NCBI GenBank assembly: GCA_030536675.1
Contig: JAUNPM010000039.1
Coordinates: forward strand, 1 to 10,569
Reading direction: 5' to 3'
Source of the DNA: Clostridia bacterium
Lineage (GTDB): Bacteria > Bacillota > Clostridia > Lachnospirales > CAG-274
DNA: 10,569 nt
The notes beneath the pieces are model-generated. The model was not told the DNA's origin. It made no database searches and was given only the letters and a program-made list of their open reading frames with translations. This document shows, piece by piece, positions 1-6,322 of this stretch. The translations under genes were made by a program, and so were the position numbers. Each line of letters starts with the position of its first letter. Positions within the stretch are counted from its first letter, which is position 1.

Positions 1-2112
1 GATTCTACCAAAATAGTGGCTGCCATAACAAAATCAGCCAACAGAGTTATGTTTGCTTTTACTCAGGAGCAGTATGAAGATGTTGTGGACTGGGTCGAAT
101 CTCATATAGAGGAAAGCGGAGTTAAGAATATACCTATTCAGACTATGCATAACCTTGTTGAAAGTGCTCTTGAAGCTATTGAGCCTAAGGTGGCAAAAAG
201 CTATAAGGATTACAGAAACTATAAAAAGGACTTTGTGCATATGCTTGATGATGTGTATCAGAAGGCACAGAGCATTATGTATATAGGAGATAAAGAAAAC
301 TCCAATACTGATTCCGCACTTGTTGCAACAAAAAGAAGCCTTATATACAATCATTTAAATAAAGAGCTTTATCAAAAGTTTTTCCTTACAACAGAGGAAA
401 AGCAGGCTTGTAAAGACGGGTATATATATATACACGATATGTCTGCAAGACGTGACACTATGAACTGCTGTTTGTTTGATATGGGAGCAGTGCTTAAGGG
501 CGGCTTTGAAATGGGCAATTTGTGGTACAATGAGCCTAACACTCTGCCTGTTGCCTTTGATGTAATAGGAGATGTTGTGCTTTCAACTGCAAGTCAGCAA
601 TACGGTGGCTTTACAGTGCCTGAAATAGATAAGATACTTGCGCCTTATGCTCAAAAGAGTTATGATAAATACTGCGGAGAAATAGGAAAATATTTAAAGG
701 ATATTAAAGGCACGGACAATCTTACAATAGAGGATCTGAAATATATTGATGAGGCTGCCTGCAAAAAGGTAAAGCGTGAGTTTGAACAGGGATTTCAGGG
801 AATTGAGTACAAGCTTAATTCCGTAGGCTCTTCAAGAGGAGATTATCCTTTCATTACCATTACACTGGGACTTGCAAAGGACAGATTTGGCAAAATGGCG
901 GCAATAACTGCTCTTGAGGTTCACAAAAACGGTCAGGGCAAAAAAGAGAACAAAAAGCCTGTGCTTTTCCCTAAAATAGTTTTCCTTTATGACAAGGAGC
1001 TTCATAAAGAGGGTAAGGAGCTTCACGATGTTTTCCTTGCGGGAGTTGAATGTTCAGCAAAGACAATGTATCCCGATTGGTTAAGTCTTTCAGGTGACAG
1101 CTATGTTGCCGAGGCATATAAAAAATACGGAGTTGTTATAAGTCCTATGGGCTGCAGAGCCTTTCTTTCACTTTGGTTTGAAAGGGGAGGTATGAAGCCC
1201 GCAGATGAAAATGACAAGGCAATAACAGTGGGAAGATTTAATTTGGGGGCAATAAGCCTGCATCTTCCTATGATATTGGCAAAGGCAAGATCCGAAAGCA
1301 GAGATTTTTATGAAGTCCTTGATTATTACCTTGAAATGATAAGAAATCTTCATAAGAAAACAATAGACTATTTAGGCGAAATGAAGGCGTCAACAAACCC
1401 TGTGGCATATTGCGAGGGAGGATTTTACGGCGGACATTTAAAGCCAAATGATAAAATCAAGCCTTTGTTAAAGTCCTGCACAATAAGCTTTGGAATAACT
1501 GCACTTAACGAGCTTCAGGAGCTTTACAATCAGAAAAGCCTTGTTGAAGACGGGCAGTTTGCTTTAGAGGTAATGAGATATATTAATGACAAGATCAATA
1601 AGTATAAGGAAGAGGACGGAATTTTATATGCTATTTACGGAACTCCGGCAGAAAGCCTCTGCGGACTTCAGGTAAAGCAGTTCAGAAGAAAGTTTGGAAT
1701 AATTGCCAACGTTTCAGACAGAGAATATGTATCAAACAGCTTCCACTGTCACGTAAAGGAGGATATAACTCCTATAGAAAAGCAGAATCTTGAAAAGAGA
1801 TTTTGGAATCTTATGAACGGCGGAAAGATACAGTATGTTAAGTATCCTATTTCTTACAACAAAGAGGCTATAATAACTCTTATTGAAAGAGCTATGGAAA
1901 TGGGATTTTATGAGGGTGTAAATTTAAGCCTTTCCTACTGTGAGGACTGCGGACATCAGGAATTGGATATGGACGTTTGCCCTAAATGCGGAAGCTCTAA
2001 TTTAACAAAGATAGAAAGAATGAACGGGTATCTCAGTTATTCAAGAGTCGGAGGAGATACCAGACTTAACGAGGCTAAAATGGCTGAAATTAAGGACAGA
2101 GTAAGTATGTAA
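1..2112 (+). CDS. nrdD: Anaerobic (class III) ribonucleoside-triphosphate reductase, 5' end missing
   Basis: This glycyl-radical enzyme reduces ribonucleoside triphosphates to dNTPs in the anaerobic cytoplasm. The frame is open from base 1, giving 703 visible residues (numbered here from base 1). The first visible residues read as the interior of an ATP-cone, so the start and roughly 15 residues probably lie upstream. An in-frame GTG at 16 would cut the cone and is not the start. Landmarks: MNCC (Cys156) and PMGCR (Cys385), which by context match the two active-site cysteines of the family; a C-terminal zinc ribbon with Cys647, Cys650, Cys660 and Cys663; and the glycyl-radical motif RMNGY with Gly676, 28 residues before the end. 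Total length would be near the E. coli enzyme (712). Its activase NrdG follows after 139 bases. Family assignment is firm; the missing N-terminus is inference. Confidence 0.96.
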   Translation, partial: DSTKIVAAITKSANRVMFAFTQEQYEDVVDWVESHIEESGVKNIPIQTMHNLVESALEAIEPKVAKSYKDYRNYKKDFVHMLDDVYQKAQSIMYIGDKENSNTDSALVATKRSLIYNHLNKELYQKFFLTTEEKQACKDGYIYIHDMSARRDTMNCCLFDMGAVLKGGFEMGNLWYNEPNTLPVAFDVIGDVVLSTASQQYGGFTVPEIDKILAPYAQKSYDKYCGEIGKYLKDIKGTDNLTIEDLKYIDEAACKKVKREFEQGFQGIEYKLNSVGSSRGDYPFITITLGLAKDRFGKMAAITALEVHKNGQGKKENKKPVLFPKIVFLYDKELHKEGKELHDVFLAGVECSAKTMYPDWLSLSGDSYVAEAYKKYGVVISPMGCRAFLSLWFERGGMKPADENDKAITVGRFNLGAISLHLPMILAKARSESRDFYEVLDYYLEMIRNLHKKTIDYLGEMKASTNPVAYCEGGFYGGHLKPNDKIKPLLKSCTISFGITALNELQELYNQKSLVEDGQFALEVMRYINDKINKYKEEDGILYAIYGTPAESLCGLQVKQFRRKFGIIANVSDREYVSNSFHCHVKEDITPIEKQNLEKRFWNLMNGGKIQYVKYPISYNKEAIITLIERAMEMGFYEGVNLSLSYCEDCGHQELDMDVCPKCGSSNLTKIERMNGYLSYSRVGGDTRLNEAKMAEIKDRVSM

Positions 2113-2160
2113 TAGTTTTTTTGAAGCGGTTTTTACTGCGGAGTTTTAATAAAATTTCCA

Positions 2161-2198
2161 ATGCCCCTACGTACGGCGTTTTATGCAGGTAGGGGCGT
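2161..2198. repeat. Long imperfect hairpin between nrdD and nrdG
   Basis: ATGCCCCTAC (2161-2170) pairs with GTAGGGGCGT (2189-2198) over 10 base pairs, one of them G-T. An inner stem GCGT/ATGC (2176-2179 and 2183-2186) closes a TTT loop across a small internal bulge. A shorter hairpin, GCGGT-TTTT-ACTGC, precedes it at 2126-2139. No clean T-run follows on the + strand, so this is a poor intrinsic terminator. It may be an mRNA-stabilising or processing structure that sets the NrdD:NrdG ratio, or a copy of a dispersed intergenic repeat; GTAGGGGCG-type palindromes are common between genes in gut Clostridia (from memory). The hairpin is seen directly; its role is not known. Confidence 0.6.
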
Positions 2199-2251
2199 GT
2201 TTGTGCTTAAAGCGGTTATAAATAACAAAAGTGAAAGGTTGTACGGAAAAT

Positions 2252-2743
2252 ATGAGATACCACAATATAACTCACGATGATATGCTGAACGGGGAAGGAC
2301 TGAGAACCGTACTTTGGGTAAGCGGCTGTGAACACCATTGTACAAATTGTCACAATCCTATTACGTGGGATATTAACGGAGGTCTTTTTTTTGATGAAGA
2401 TGCGGAAAGAGAATTGTTTGAATGTCTTGCTCCGGGCTATATATCAGGCTTGACTTTCAGCGGAGGAGACCCTCTTCACGTTAATAACAGAAGCGAGATA
2501 ACAAGACTTGCAAAGAAAGTAAAAGAAAAATATCCCGAAAAGAATATTTGGCTTTATACAGGGTATTCCTGGGAGCAAATAAGTAATCTTGAAGTTGTGA
2601 AATATATTGATGTTATAGTTGACGGAAAATTTATGGAAGAATTAAAGGACAAGTCTTTGAAGTGGAAGGGATCCAGCAATCAAAGAACAATTGATGTGCA
2701 GGGAACATTGAAAAAAGGCGAAGTTGTGCTTTATGAGGATTAA
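2252..2743 (+). CDS. nrdG: Anaerobic ribonucleoside-triphosphate reductase activating protein
   Basis: This radical-SAM activase uses a [4Fe-4S] cluster and S-adenosylmethionine to place the glycyl radical on NrdD. The 163-residue length fits the family (E. coli about 154). The cluster motif is Cys26-x3-Cys30-x2-Cys33, in the family context WVSGCEHHCTNCHN. It is preceded by a NGEGLRT segment typical of NrdG and followed by the SAM-binding FSGGDPL segment. I chose ATG 2252 (protein starts MRYHNI), which matches the usual NrdG N-terminus; an in-frame GTG at 2231 would add seven unrelated residues. The SD is weak (AAAGG at 2234-2238, about 13 bases away), so translation may be modest or partly depend on readthrough from nrdD. 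It ends 4 bases before the next start, so the two genes are probably co-transcribed. Confidence 0.95.
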   Translation: MRYHNITHDDMLNGEGLRTVLWVSGCEHHCTNCHNPITWDINGGLFFDEDAERELFECLAPGYISGLTFSGGDPLHVNNRSEITRLAKKVKEKYPEKNIWLYTGYSWEQISNLEVVKYIDVIVDGKFMEELKDKSLKWKGSSNQRTIDVQGTLKKGEVVLYED

Positions 2744-2747
2744 TATT

Positions 2748-3272
2748 ATGAATATTGAAGAGAATAAAATTTATTTTGCTAAGGTCAAGGAAGGGGCTAA
2801 AATACCCGAAAGAGATATATGGAATGCGGGGATAGACATTTATCCCTGTTTTGATGAGGACTATATGATAATAGAGCCTCATTCTACTGCTCTTGTGCCT
2901 ACGGGGATCGCAAGTGCGGTGCCTGTGGACTATTACATACAGATACACGAAAGAGGTTCTTCGGGAAGCAAGGGCATTAAATACAGTGCGGGAGTTATCG
3001 ATTCAAGCTACAGAGGAGAGTGGTTCCTTGCCACTACAAATACAAATGACAAGCCTGTTATAATAAGTAAGATAAATATGGAAGAATTGCCCGAAAATGT
3101 AAGGGATATTATTAATAAGGCTTATATTGTTTATCCTTATACAAAAGCTCTGTTTCAGGGAATAGTACATAATGTTCACAATGAGCTTGAAAGAAAAGAA
3201 ATTTCCTATGACGAGCTTAAAAACATTCCTTCCGAAAGAGGAAGCGGCAAGCTGGGAAGCAGCGGAAAGTAG
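2748..3272 (+). CDS. dUTPase-family protein (dUTP diphosphatase-like)
   Basis: This is a trimeric-type dUTPase fold, expected to hydrolyse dUTP to dUMP and PPi, which keeps uracil out of DNA and feeds dTMP synthesis. The five family motifs can be followed over 174 residues: AGIDIYP (27-33), ERGSSGSKGI (68-77), AGVIDSSYRGE (81-91, with the expected catalytic Asp85 and uracil-stacking Tyr88), ALFQGIV (134-140) and RGSGKLGSSG (164-173). Two points are odd. About 40 residues separate motifs 3 and 4, longer than in standard dUTPases, and motif 5 has Leu169 where the stacking Phe of GGFGSTG normally sits. ATG 2748 is chosen because GAGG (2735-2738) lies 9 bases before it; upstream TTG 2724 and ATG 2733 overlap nrdG and are worse placed. 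Pairing with nrdDG supports a dNTP-pool role. Exact substrate (dUTP or another dNTP) is uncertain. Confidence 0.82.
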   Translation: MNIEENKIYFAKVKEGAKIPERDIWNAGIDIYPCFDEDYMIIEPHSTALVPTGIASAVPVDYYIQIHERGSSGSKGIKYSAGVIDSSYRGEWFLATTNTNDKPVIISKINMEELPENVRDIINKAYIVYPYTKALFQGIVHNVHNELERKEISYDELKNIPSERGSGKLGSSGK

Positions 3273-3330
3273 AGAAGGGTAATACTGCTTATAATAAACA
3301 CATAAAATAATATGTAAATAAAAAAATTAA

Positions 3331-3359
3331 GGGGCTGCCAATCGGCTGCCCCGTCTTTT
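3331..3359. terminator. Bidirectional intrinsic terminator between the nrd unit and the 6S RNA
   Basis: The hairpin GGGGC-T-GCC-AATC-GGC-T-GCCCC occupies 3331-3352: a 5-bp and a 3-bp stem separated by one mismatch. On the + strand it is followed by GTCTTTTG, a short T-run, and would end the nrdD-nrdG-dUTPase transcript 58 bases after the stop codon. On the minus strand the same hairpin is followed by TTAATTTTTTT (3330 down to 3320), a stronger T-run, and would end the minus-strand RNA. The convergent arrangement is seen directly; termination efficiency is inferred. Confidence 0.8.
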
Positions 3360-3504
3360 GTATAATTATCCGAAATGCCGTCCCCAGTTTTTTGACACCT
3401 AGCCAAGCTAGGTGGGTTTCCGCAGAACTGCTGTCTGCCTTCCGCTGCCCAAAGGGAATTATCTTGCGGCCTGACATAAACAGAACAATATAGGAGTCCC
3501 GTTC
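3358..3504 (-). ncRNA. ssrS: Probable 6S RNA (RNA polymerase-binding regulatory RNA)
   Basis: 6S RNA mimics an open promoter and sequesters housekeeping RNA polymerase. Read on the minus strand, the element begins near GGGACTCC (3500-3493) and ends near CGGCATTTCGGATAATT. Support: (1) a perfect 8-bp hairpin CACCTAGC-TTG-GCTAGGTG (3414-3396) in the 3' half, as in the 3' bubble hairpin of E. coli 6S; (2) the 3' strand ACGGCATTTCGGA (3381-3369), very like the E. coli 6S 3' end GGCGGCAUCUCGGAGA as I recall it; (3) an imperfect closing-stem partner TCCTATATTGTT (3495-3484); (4) an apical hairpin GCAGA-CAGCAGT-TCTGC; (5) a minus-strand terminator just beyond; (6) a size near 150-190 nt with the terminator. 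No convincing ORF covers it. The exact ends are uncertain. Alternatives such as SRP RNA, RNase P RNA or a T-box fit worse. Confidence 0.72.
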
Positions 3505-3824
3505 AAAAAATGTAGGTTCAAAAATAAAAGGTCGCGTACATTTCAGACATATATATTAAATAATTTTATCAAAAGGAATAAAGTAAATTTGTTTCCTTCT
3601 GATAAGATTATACAATATTGTGTGTGTAATTTCAAGAGTTTATTCAAATTTTTTGTTTTAAATTTTTATTGGATTTTTATTAAAATTTACAAAACTTATA
3701 AGTGAATAGAAAAAAGTATTTGAATAAAAAATAATAAAAAATTATGAAAAAATAAATTGTGTTTTAGAGCAAAATATATTATACTGTATATAAGAATAAT
3801 TTTGTCAAAAAAACAAAATAACAG
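3505..3824. other. AT-rich gap between the 6S locus and the pyr promoter
   Basis: No protein gene is visible here. The stretch is extremely AT-rich, most of all 3640-3780, as expected of upstream promoter DNA. It holds the minus-strand promoter at 3607-3635 and a direct repeat of GTTCAAAAA (3501-3509 and 3516-3524, period 15) just upstream of the predicted 6S 5' end. A weaker + strand promoter-like pair, TTGTGT-17-TATACT (3757-3785), lies upstream of the main pyr promoter. Nothing else could be supported. Confidence 0.6.
3607..3635 (-). promoter_or_regulatory. Strong housekeeping-type promoter reading toward the 6S RNA
   Basis: On the minus strand, TTGAAA (3635-3630), a 17-base spacer, and a perfect TATAAT (3612-3607) match the sigma-A consensus. 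Transcription would start near 3600 and run leftward through the 6S element to the terminator at 3331-3352, giving a precursor of about 275 nt. No other minus-strand gene lies between, so this is the best candidate for driving the 6S RNA, perhaps with 5' processing. A second promoter nearer the mature 5' end is not ruled out; I found none with both hexamers. Confidence 0.65.
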
Positions 3825-3853
3825 TTGACAAAGCAAGTCATTAATGATAAAAT
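3825..3853 (+). promoter_or_regulatory. Promoter of the pyr operon
   Basis: A perfect -35 TTGACA (3825-3830), a 17-base spacer and TAAAAT (3848-3853, five of six) preceded by an extended -10 TG (3845-3846) make a strong sigma-A promoter. The start site should fall around the purines at 3858-3861, giving a leader RNA of about 150 nt before the attenuator. With so strong a promoter, control is more likely to act after initiation, at the attenuator. A short inverted TGAC/GTCA pair overlaps the -35 but is too short to call an operator. Confidence 0.85.
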
Positions 3854-3888
3854 TTTTAAGATATGTATAATGAAGGAGGATATGACTT

Positions 3889-3978
3889 ATGTTTAAGCCA
3901 AAGCAAACAACAATTTATAACTGCTTGTATTATATTCCTTCTCGTTTTATTTGTACTTTTGATTTTATAAGGCAATAA
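3889..3978 (+). CDS. Leader peptide of the pyr operon (pyrL-like), 29 residues
   Basis: This short ORF starts MFKPKQTTIY and ends DFIRQ. The SD AAGGAGGA (3873-3880) lies 8 bases before ATG 3889, so it should be translated well; an earlier ATG at 3882 is too close to the SD and stops after four codons. The ORF opens about 30 bases after the predicted transcription start. Its stop codon TAA (3976-3978) lies inside the 5' arm of the following terminator, so a ribosome reaching the end would block the hairpin. The stretch 3925-3968 is 28 T out of 44 bases; all four Phe codons are TTT. No amino acid is present in the kind of run seen in amino-acid attenuators, so the nucleotide content rather than the peptide probably matters. 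This matches the logic of E. coli pyrL (44 residues), without visible sequence homology. Confidence 0.78.
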   Translation: MFKPKQTTIYNCLYYIPSRFICTFDFIRQ

Positions 3979-4011
3979 AGGTTTTTATTTTAATTCCTTT
4001 ATTGCCTTTTT
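3971..4011 (+). terminator. Transcription attenuator upstream of pyrB
   Basis: GGCAATAAAGG (3971-3981) pairs perfectly over 11 bp with CCTTTATTGCC (3996-4006), with a 14-base AT loop and TTTTT (4007-4011) after the stem. Flanking AA/TT can extend the stem by two pairs. It lies 52 bases before pyrB and overlaps the leader ORF stop. When UTP is low, RNA polymerase should pause in the T-rich tract (U in the RNA), the leader ribosome catches up and covers the 5' arm, and transcription continues into pyrB. When UTP is high the hairpin forms and terminates. The hairpin is seen directly; the UTP mechanism is inferred from the enterobacterial pyrBI model. Confidence 0.85.
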
Positions 4012-4062
4012 AGCGTGAGTAATATTTATTTGTTCATAAAACAGTGTAAAAGGAGGAAGCCT

Positions 4063-4986
4063 ATGTATAACAGAAAGGATCTTCTGGGGTTAAGAGATCT
4101 AAGCTCAGATGAAATTTTAACAATACTTAATACTGCTAAGGAAATGAAGGAAAAAATAGACAATCCCGATTTGAGAACGGACGTTTTGTCAAAGAGCAGT
4201 ATTGTGACCCTTTTTTATGAAAACAGCACGAGAACAAAAATGTCATTTATGCTTGCGGGAGAATATCAGGGGGCTATTGTTAAAGACCTTGGCGTTGCCA
4301 CAAGCAGTGTGTCTAAGGGTGAAAGCCTTATTGATACGGGAGTTACTCTTGACCAAATGGGCACCAACATAATGATAATACGACATCAGCTTACGGGAGC
4401 GGCTCATATTCTTGCTAAAAATGTTAAGGCAAGCGTTATAAATGCAGGGGACGGTTCAAACGAACACCCTACACAGGCACTTCTTGACCTTTATACAATA
4501 CTTGAAAGAAAGGGCGGCTTTGAAGGGCTTAAGGTCGTTATTCTGGGTGATATTTCTCATTCGAGAGTTGCAAGAAGCAATGCTTTCGGTCTTACAAAGC
4601 TTGGAGCAAAGGTTACTCTTGCAGGTCCTTCCACCCTTGTAAGCAGCTCAATGCAGAGCTTGGGCGTTCAGGTAAGCACTGATATTCCTTCAGCAGTAAG
4701 AGATGCGGATGTTGTAATGGGTCTTAGAATACAGTTTGAAAGACAAAAGAATATGCCTTTTCCTAATCTCAGAGAATATTCAAGTCTTTTCGGCGTAAAC
4801 AGTGAAATATTAAAGTATGCTAAAAAGGATGTGCTTGTTATGCACCCCGGCCCCGTAAACAGAGGTGTTGAATTAAGCACGGAAGTAATTGACGGCAAAC
4901 ATTCGGTTATAAATGTACAGGTCAAAAACGGTGTGGCAGTAAGAATGGCTATACTTAAACTTCTTACAGAGGCAAATTTAAAATAG
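4063..4986 (+). CDS. pyrB: Aspartate carbamoyltransferase, catalytic subunit
   Basis: It condenses carbamoyl phosphate with aspartate to N-carbamoyl-L-aspartate, the first committed step of pyrimidine synthesis. At 307 residues it has normal length. Visible motifs: the carbamoyl-phosphate loop STRTK (55-59); EHPTQALLDL with His135; and MHPGPVNRGVE with His261 near the aspartate domain end. I chose ATG 4063 because AAAGGAGG (4049-4056) lies 6 bases before it and the protein then starts MYNRKDLLGL, as relatives do. An in-frame GTG at 4015 lies against the attenuator T-run and would add 16 unrelated residues. No regulatory subunit gene (pyrI) follows, so this is probably the unregulated catalytic trimer type, with control left to the leader. 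The stop codon TAG forms part of the pyrC ribosome binding site. Confidence 0.97.
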   Translation: MYNRKDLLGLRDLSSDEILTILNTAKEMKEKIDNPDLRTDVLSKSSIVTLFYENSTRTKMSFMLAGEYQGAIVKDLGVATSSVSKGESLIDTGVTLDQMGTNIMIIRHQLTGAAHILAKNVKASVINAGDGSNEHPTQALLDLYTILERKGGFEGLKVVILGDISHSRVARSNAFGLTKLGAKVTLAGPSTLVSSSMQSLGVQVSTDIPSAVRDADVVMGLRIQFERQKNMPFPNLREYSSLFGVNSEILKYAKKDVLVMHPGPVNRGVELSTEVIDGKHSVINVQVKNGVAVRMAILKLLTEANLK

Positions 4987-4996
4987 GAGGTATATT

Positions 4997-6283
4997 ATGA
5001 GCAGTATTTTAATTAAAGGCGGCAGACTTGTTGATCCAAAAAACAATGTGGACAAGGTTACGGATATGCTTGTTAAGGACGGAAAGGTTGCAAAAATAAG
5101 CGAAAGCATAGCAGAAAATGCCGATAAGGTAATAAATGCAGAGGGACTTGTTGTAATGCCCGGACTTATTGACCTGCACGTTCATTTCAGAGAACCGGGA
5201 TATGAAAAAAAGGAAACAATAGCTACAGGTTCAAGAGCAGGTGCTATGGGCGGATTTACAACTGTTTGTCAGATGCCTAACACTGATCCCGTTACTGACA
5301 ATGCAATTATGATAGAATATGCTTTAAGTCCCAAAAGAAACGCTGTAATAAATGTGCTTCCCATAGGTGCCATAACTAAGGGACAGAAAAGTGAGGAGCT
5401 TGCAGACATAGGTCAAATGGCGGCAGCAGGAGCCTGCGCTATATCAGAAGACGGCAAGTCTGTTGCAGATCCCGCATTAATGAAAAATGCAATGAGATAT
5501 TCAAAAATGTTTAATTTACCCGTGTTTGACCACTGTGAAGAAATAAGGCTTGCAAAGGGCTCTATGAATGCAGGTGAAAGAGCGTCAATGCTTGGTTTAA
5601 AGGGCATAGGCGATGATTCGGAGGAAATAATAGTTTCAAGAGATATAATTTTAGCAAAGGCTACGGGAGCTAAGCTTCACATATGCCATATAAGTACAGA
5701 GGGAAGTGTGGAGCAGGTCAAAAATGCAAAGGAAATGGGACTTCCCGTAACGGCAGAGGTTACACCACATCACTTTACATTGTGTGATGAGGACATAGTT
5801 GACTATGATTCCAATTTTAAAATGAACCCTCCCTTAAGAAGCAGAAAGGATCTTGAAATTATAAGACAGGCTATTAAGGATAACATAATTGAGGTTATTG
5901 CAACGGACCACGCACCTCACCATATTGATGATAAAAACTGCGAATTTGAAAAGGCGGCAAACGGCATAACAGGTCTTGAAACAAGTTTTGCACTTTCATA
6001 CACTGAGCTTGTGGATAAGGGGCTTATAACATTAAGTGAAATGGTAGCTAAAATGACGTCAAATCCCGCCGAGGTTTTGGGAATAGATAAGGGACAGTTA
6101 AGTGAAGGCGCTGCTGCGGATATTGCCATTGCAGACATTGAAAATACCTATAAAATAGATGTAAGCTCTATGGTGTCAAAGGCTAAAAATACTCCTTTCG
6201 GCGGCAGAGAAGTCAAGGGTAAAATACTTTATACCATTTGCGGTGGAGAGGTCGTTGTGGATAACGGAAAACTTATGAAATAA
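4997..6283 (+). CDS. pyrC: Dihydroorotase
   Basis: This zinc amidohydrolase closes N-carbamoyl-aspartate to dihydroorotate. The 428 residues match the type I class found in Bacillus. Motifs: the metal-binding DLHVHFREPG (His61, His63, with Arg65 for substrate); the EDGK segment with Asp152, which replaces the carboxylated lysine of type II enzymes; DHCEE and HICHIST, carrying further zinc histidines; and ATDHAPHH with catalytic Asp304 and His305. The SD TAGGAGG (4984-4990) overlaps the pyrB stop, 6 bases before ATG, so the two genes are translationally tied. It sits second in the operon, in step order after PyrB. Allantoinase belongs to the same superfamily but is excluded by operon context. 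Confidence 0.97.
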   Translation: MSSILIKGGRLVDPKNNVDKVTDMLVKDGKVAKISESIAENADKVINAEGLVVMPGLIDLHVHFREPGYEKKETIATGSRAGAMGGFTTVCQMPNTDPVTDNAIMIEYALSPKRNAVINVLPIGAITKGQKSEELADIGQMAAAGACAISEDGKSVADPALMKNAMRYSKMFNLPVFDHCEEIRLAKGSMNAGERASMLGLKGIGDDSEEIIVSRDIILAKATGAKLHICHISTEGSVEQVKNAKEMGLPVTAEVTPHHFTLCDEDIVDYDSNFKMNPPLRSRKDLEIIRQAIKDNIIEVIATDHAPHHIDDKNCEFEKAANGITGLETSFALSYTELVDKGLITLSEMVAKMTSNPAEVLGIDKGQLSEGAAADIAIADIENTYKIDVSSMVSKAKNTPFGGREVKGKILYTICGGEVVVDNGKLMK

Positions 6284-6322
6284 CGAACAATACATTATAA
6301 ATTGAATTACGGAGGCTTTGAA

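Noticed and set aside
16..2112. GTG at 16 as the nrdD start
   Set aside because: The frame is open to base 1, and the residues before the GTG continue the ATP-cone; starting at 16 would remove part of that domain. The gene is cut by the window edge.
3206..3477. Minus-strand ORFs of 62 and 66 codons across 3206-3477
   Set aside because: Low-complexity translations, no SD or recognisable domain, and they overlap the 6S-like RNA and the dUTPase gene.
3361..3500. T-box, SRP RNA or RNase P RNA in the 3361-3500 element
   Set aside because: There is no T-box AGGGTGGNACCGCG core. The GGAAGGCAG stretch lacks the SRP helix 8 context. RNase P core motifs are absent. The 6S-like features fit better.
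3537..3569. Ten-codon minus-strand ORF MSEMYATFYF between the minus promoter and the 6S RNA
   Set aside because: No SD in the right place and no sign of conservation can be judged.
3757..3785. Second pyr promoter TTGTGT-17-TATACT
   Set aside because: The -35 matches only three of six in very AT-rich DNA; the 3825-3853 promoter is much stronger, so it is not listed as a feature.
4015..4062. GTG 4015 as the pyrB start
   Set aside because: It sits 4 bases after the attenuator T-run with no SD, and the added residues do not resemble PyrB; ATG 4063 has an ideal SD.
3854..4062. PyrR-regulated attenuator
   Set aside because: No conserved PyrR-binding loop or antiterminator hairpin could be found by eye in the leader.
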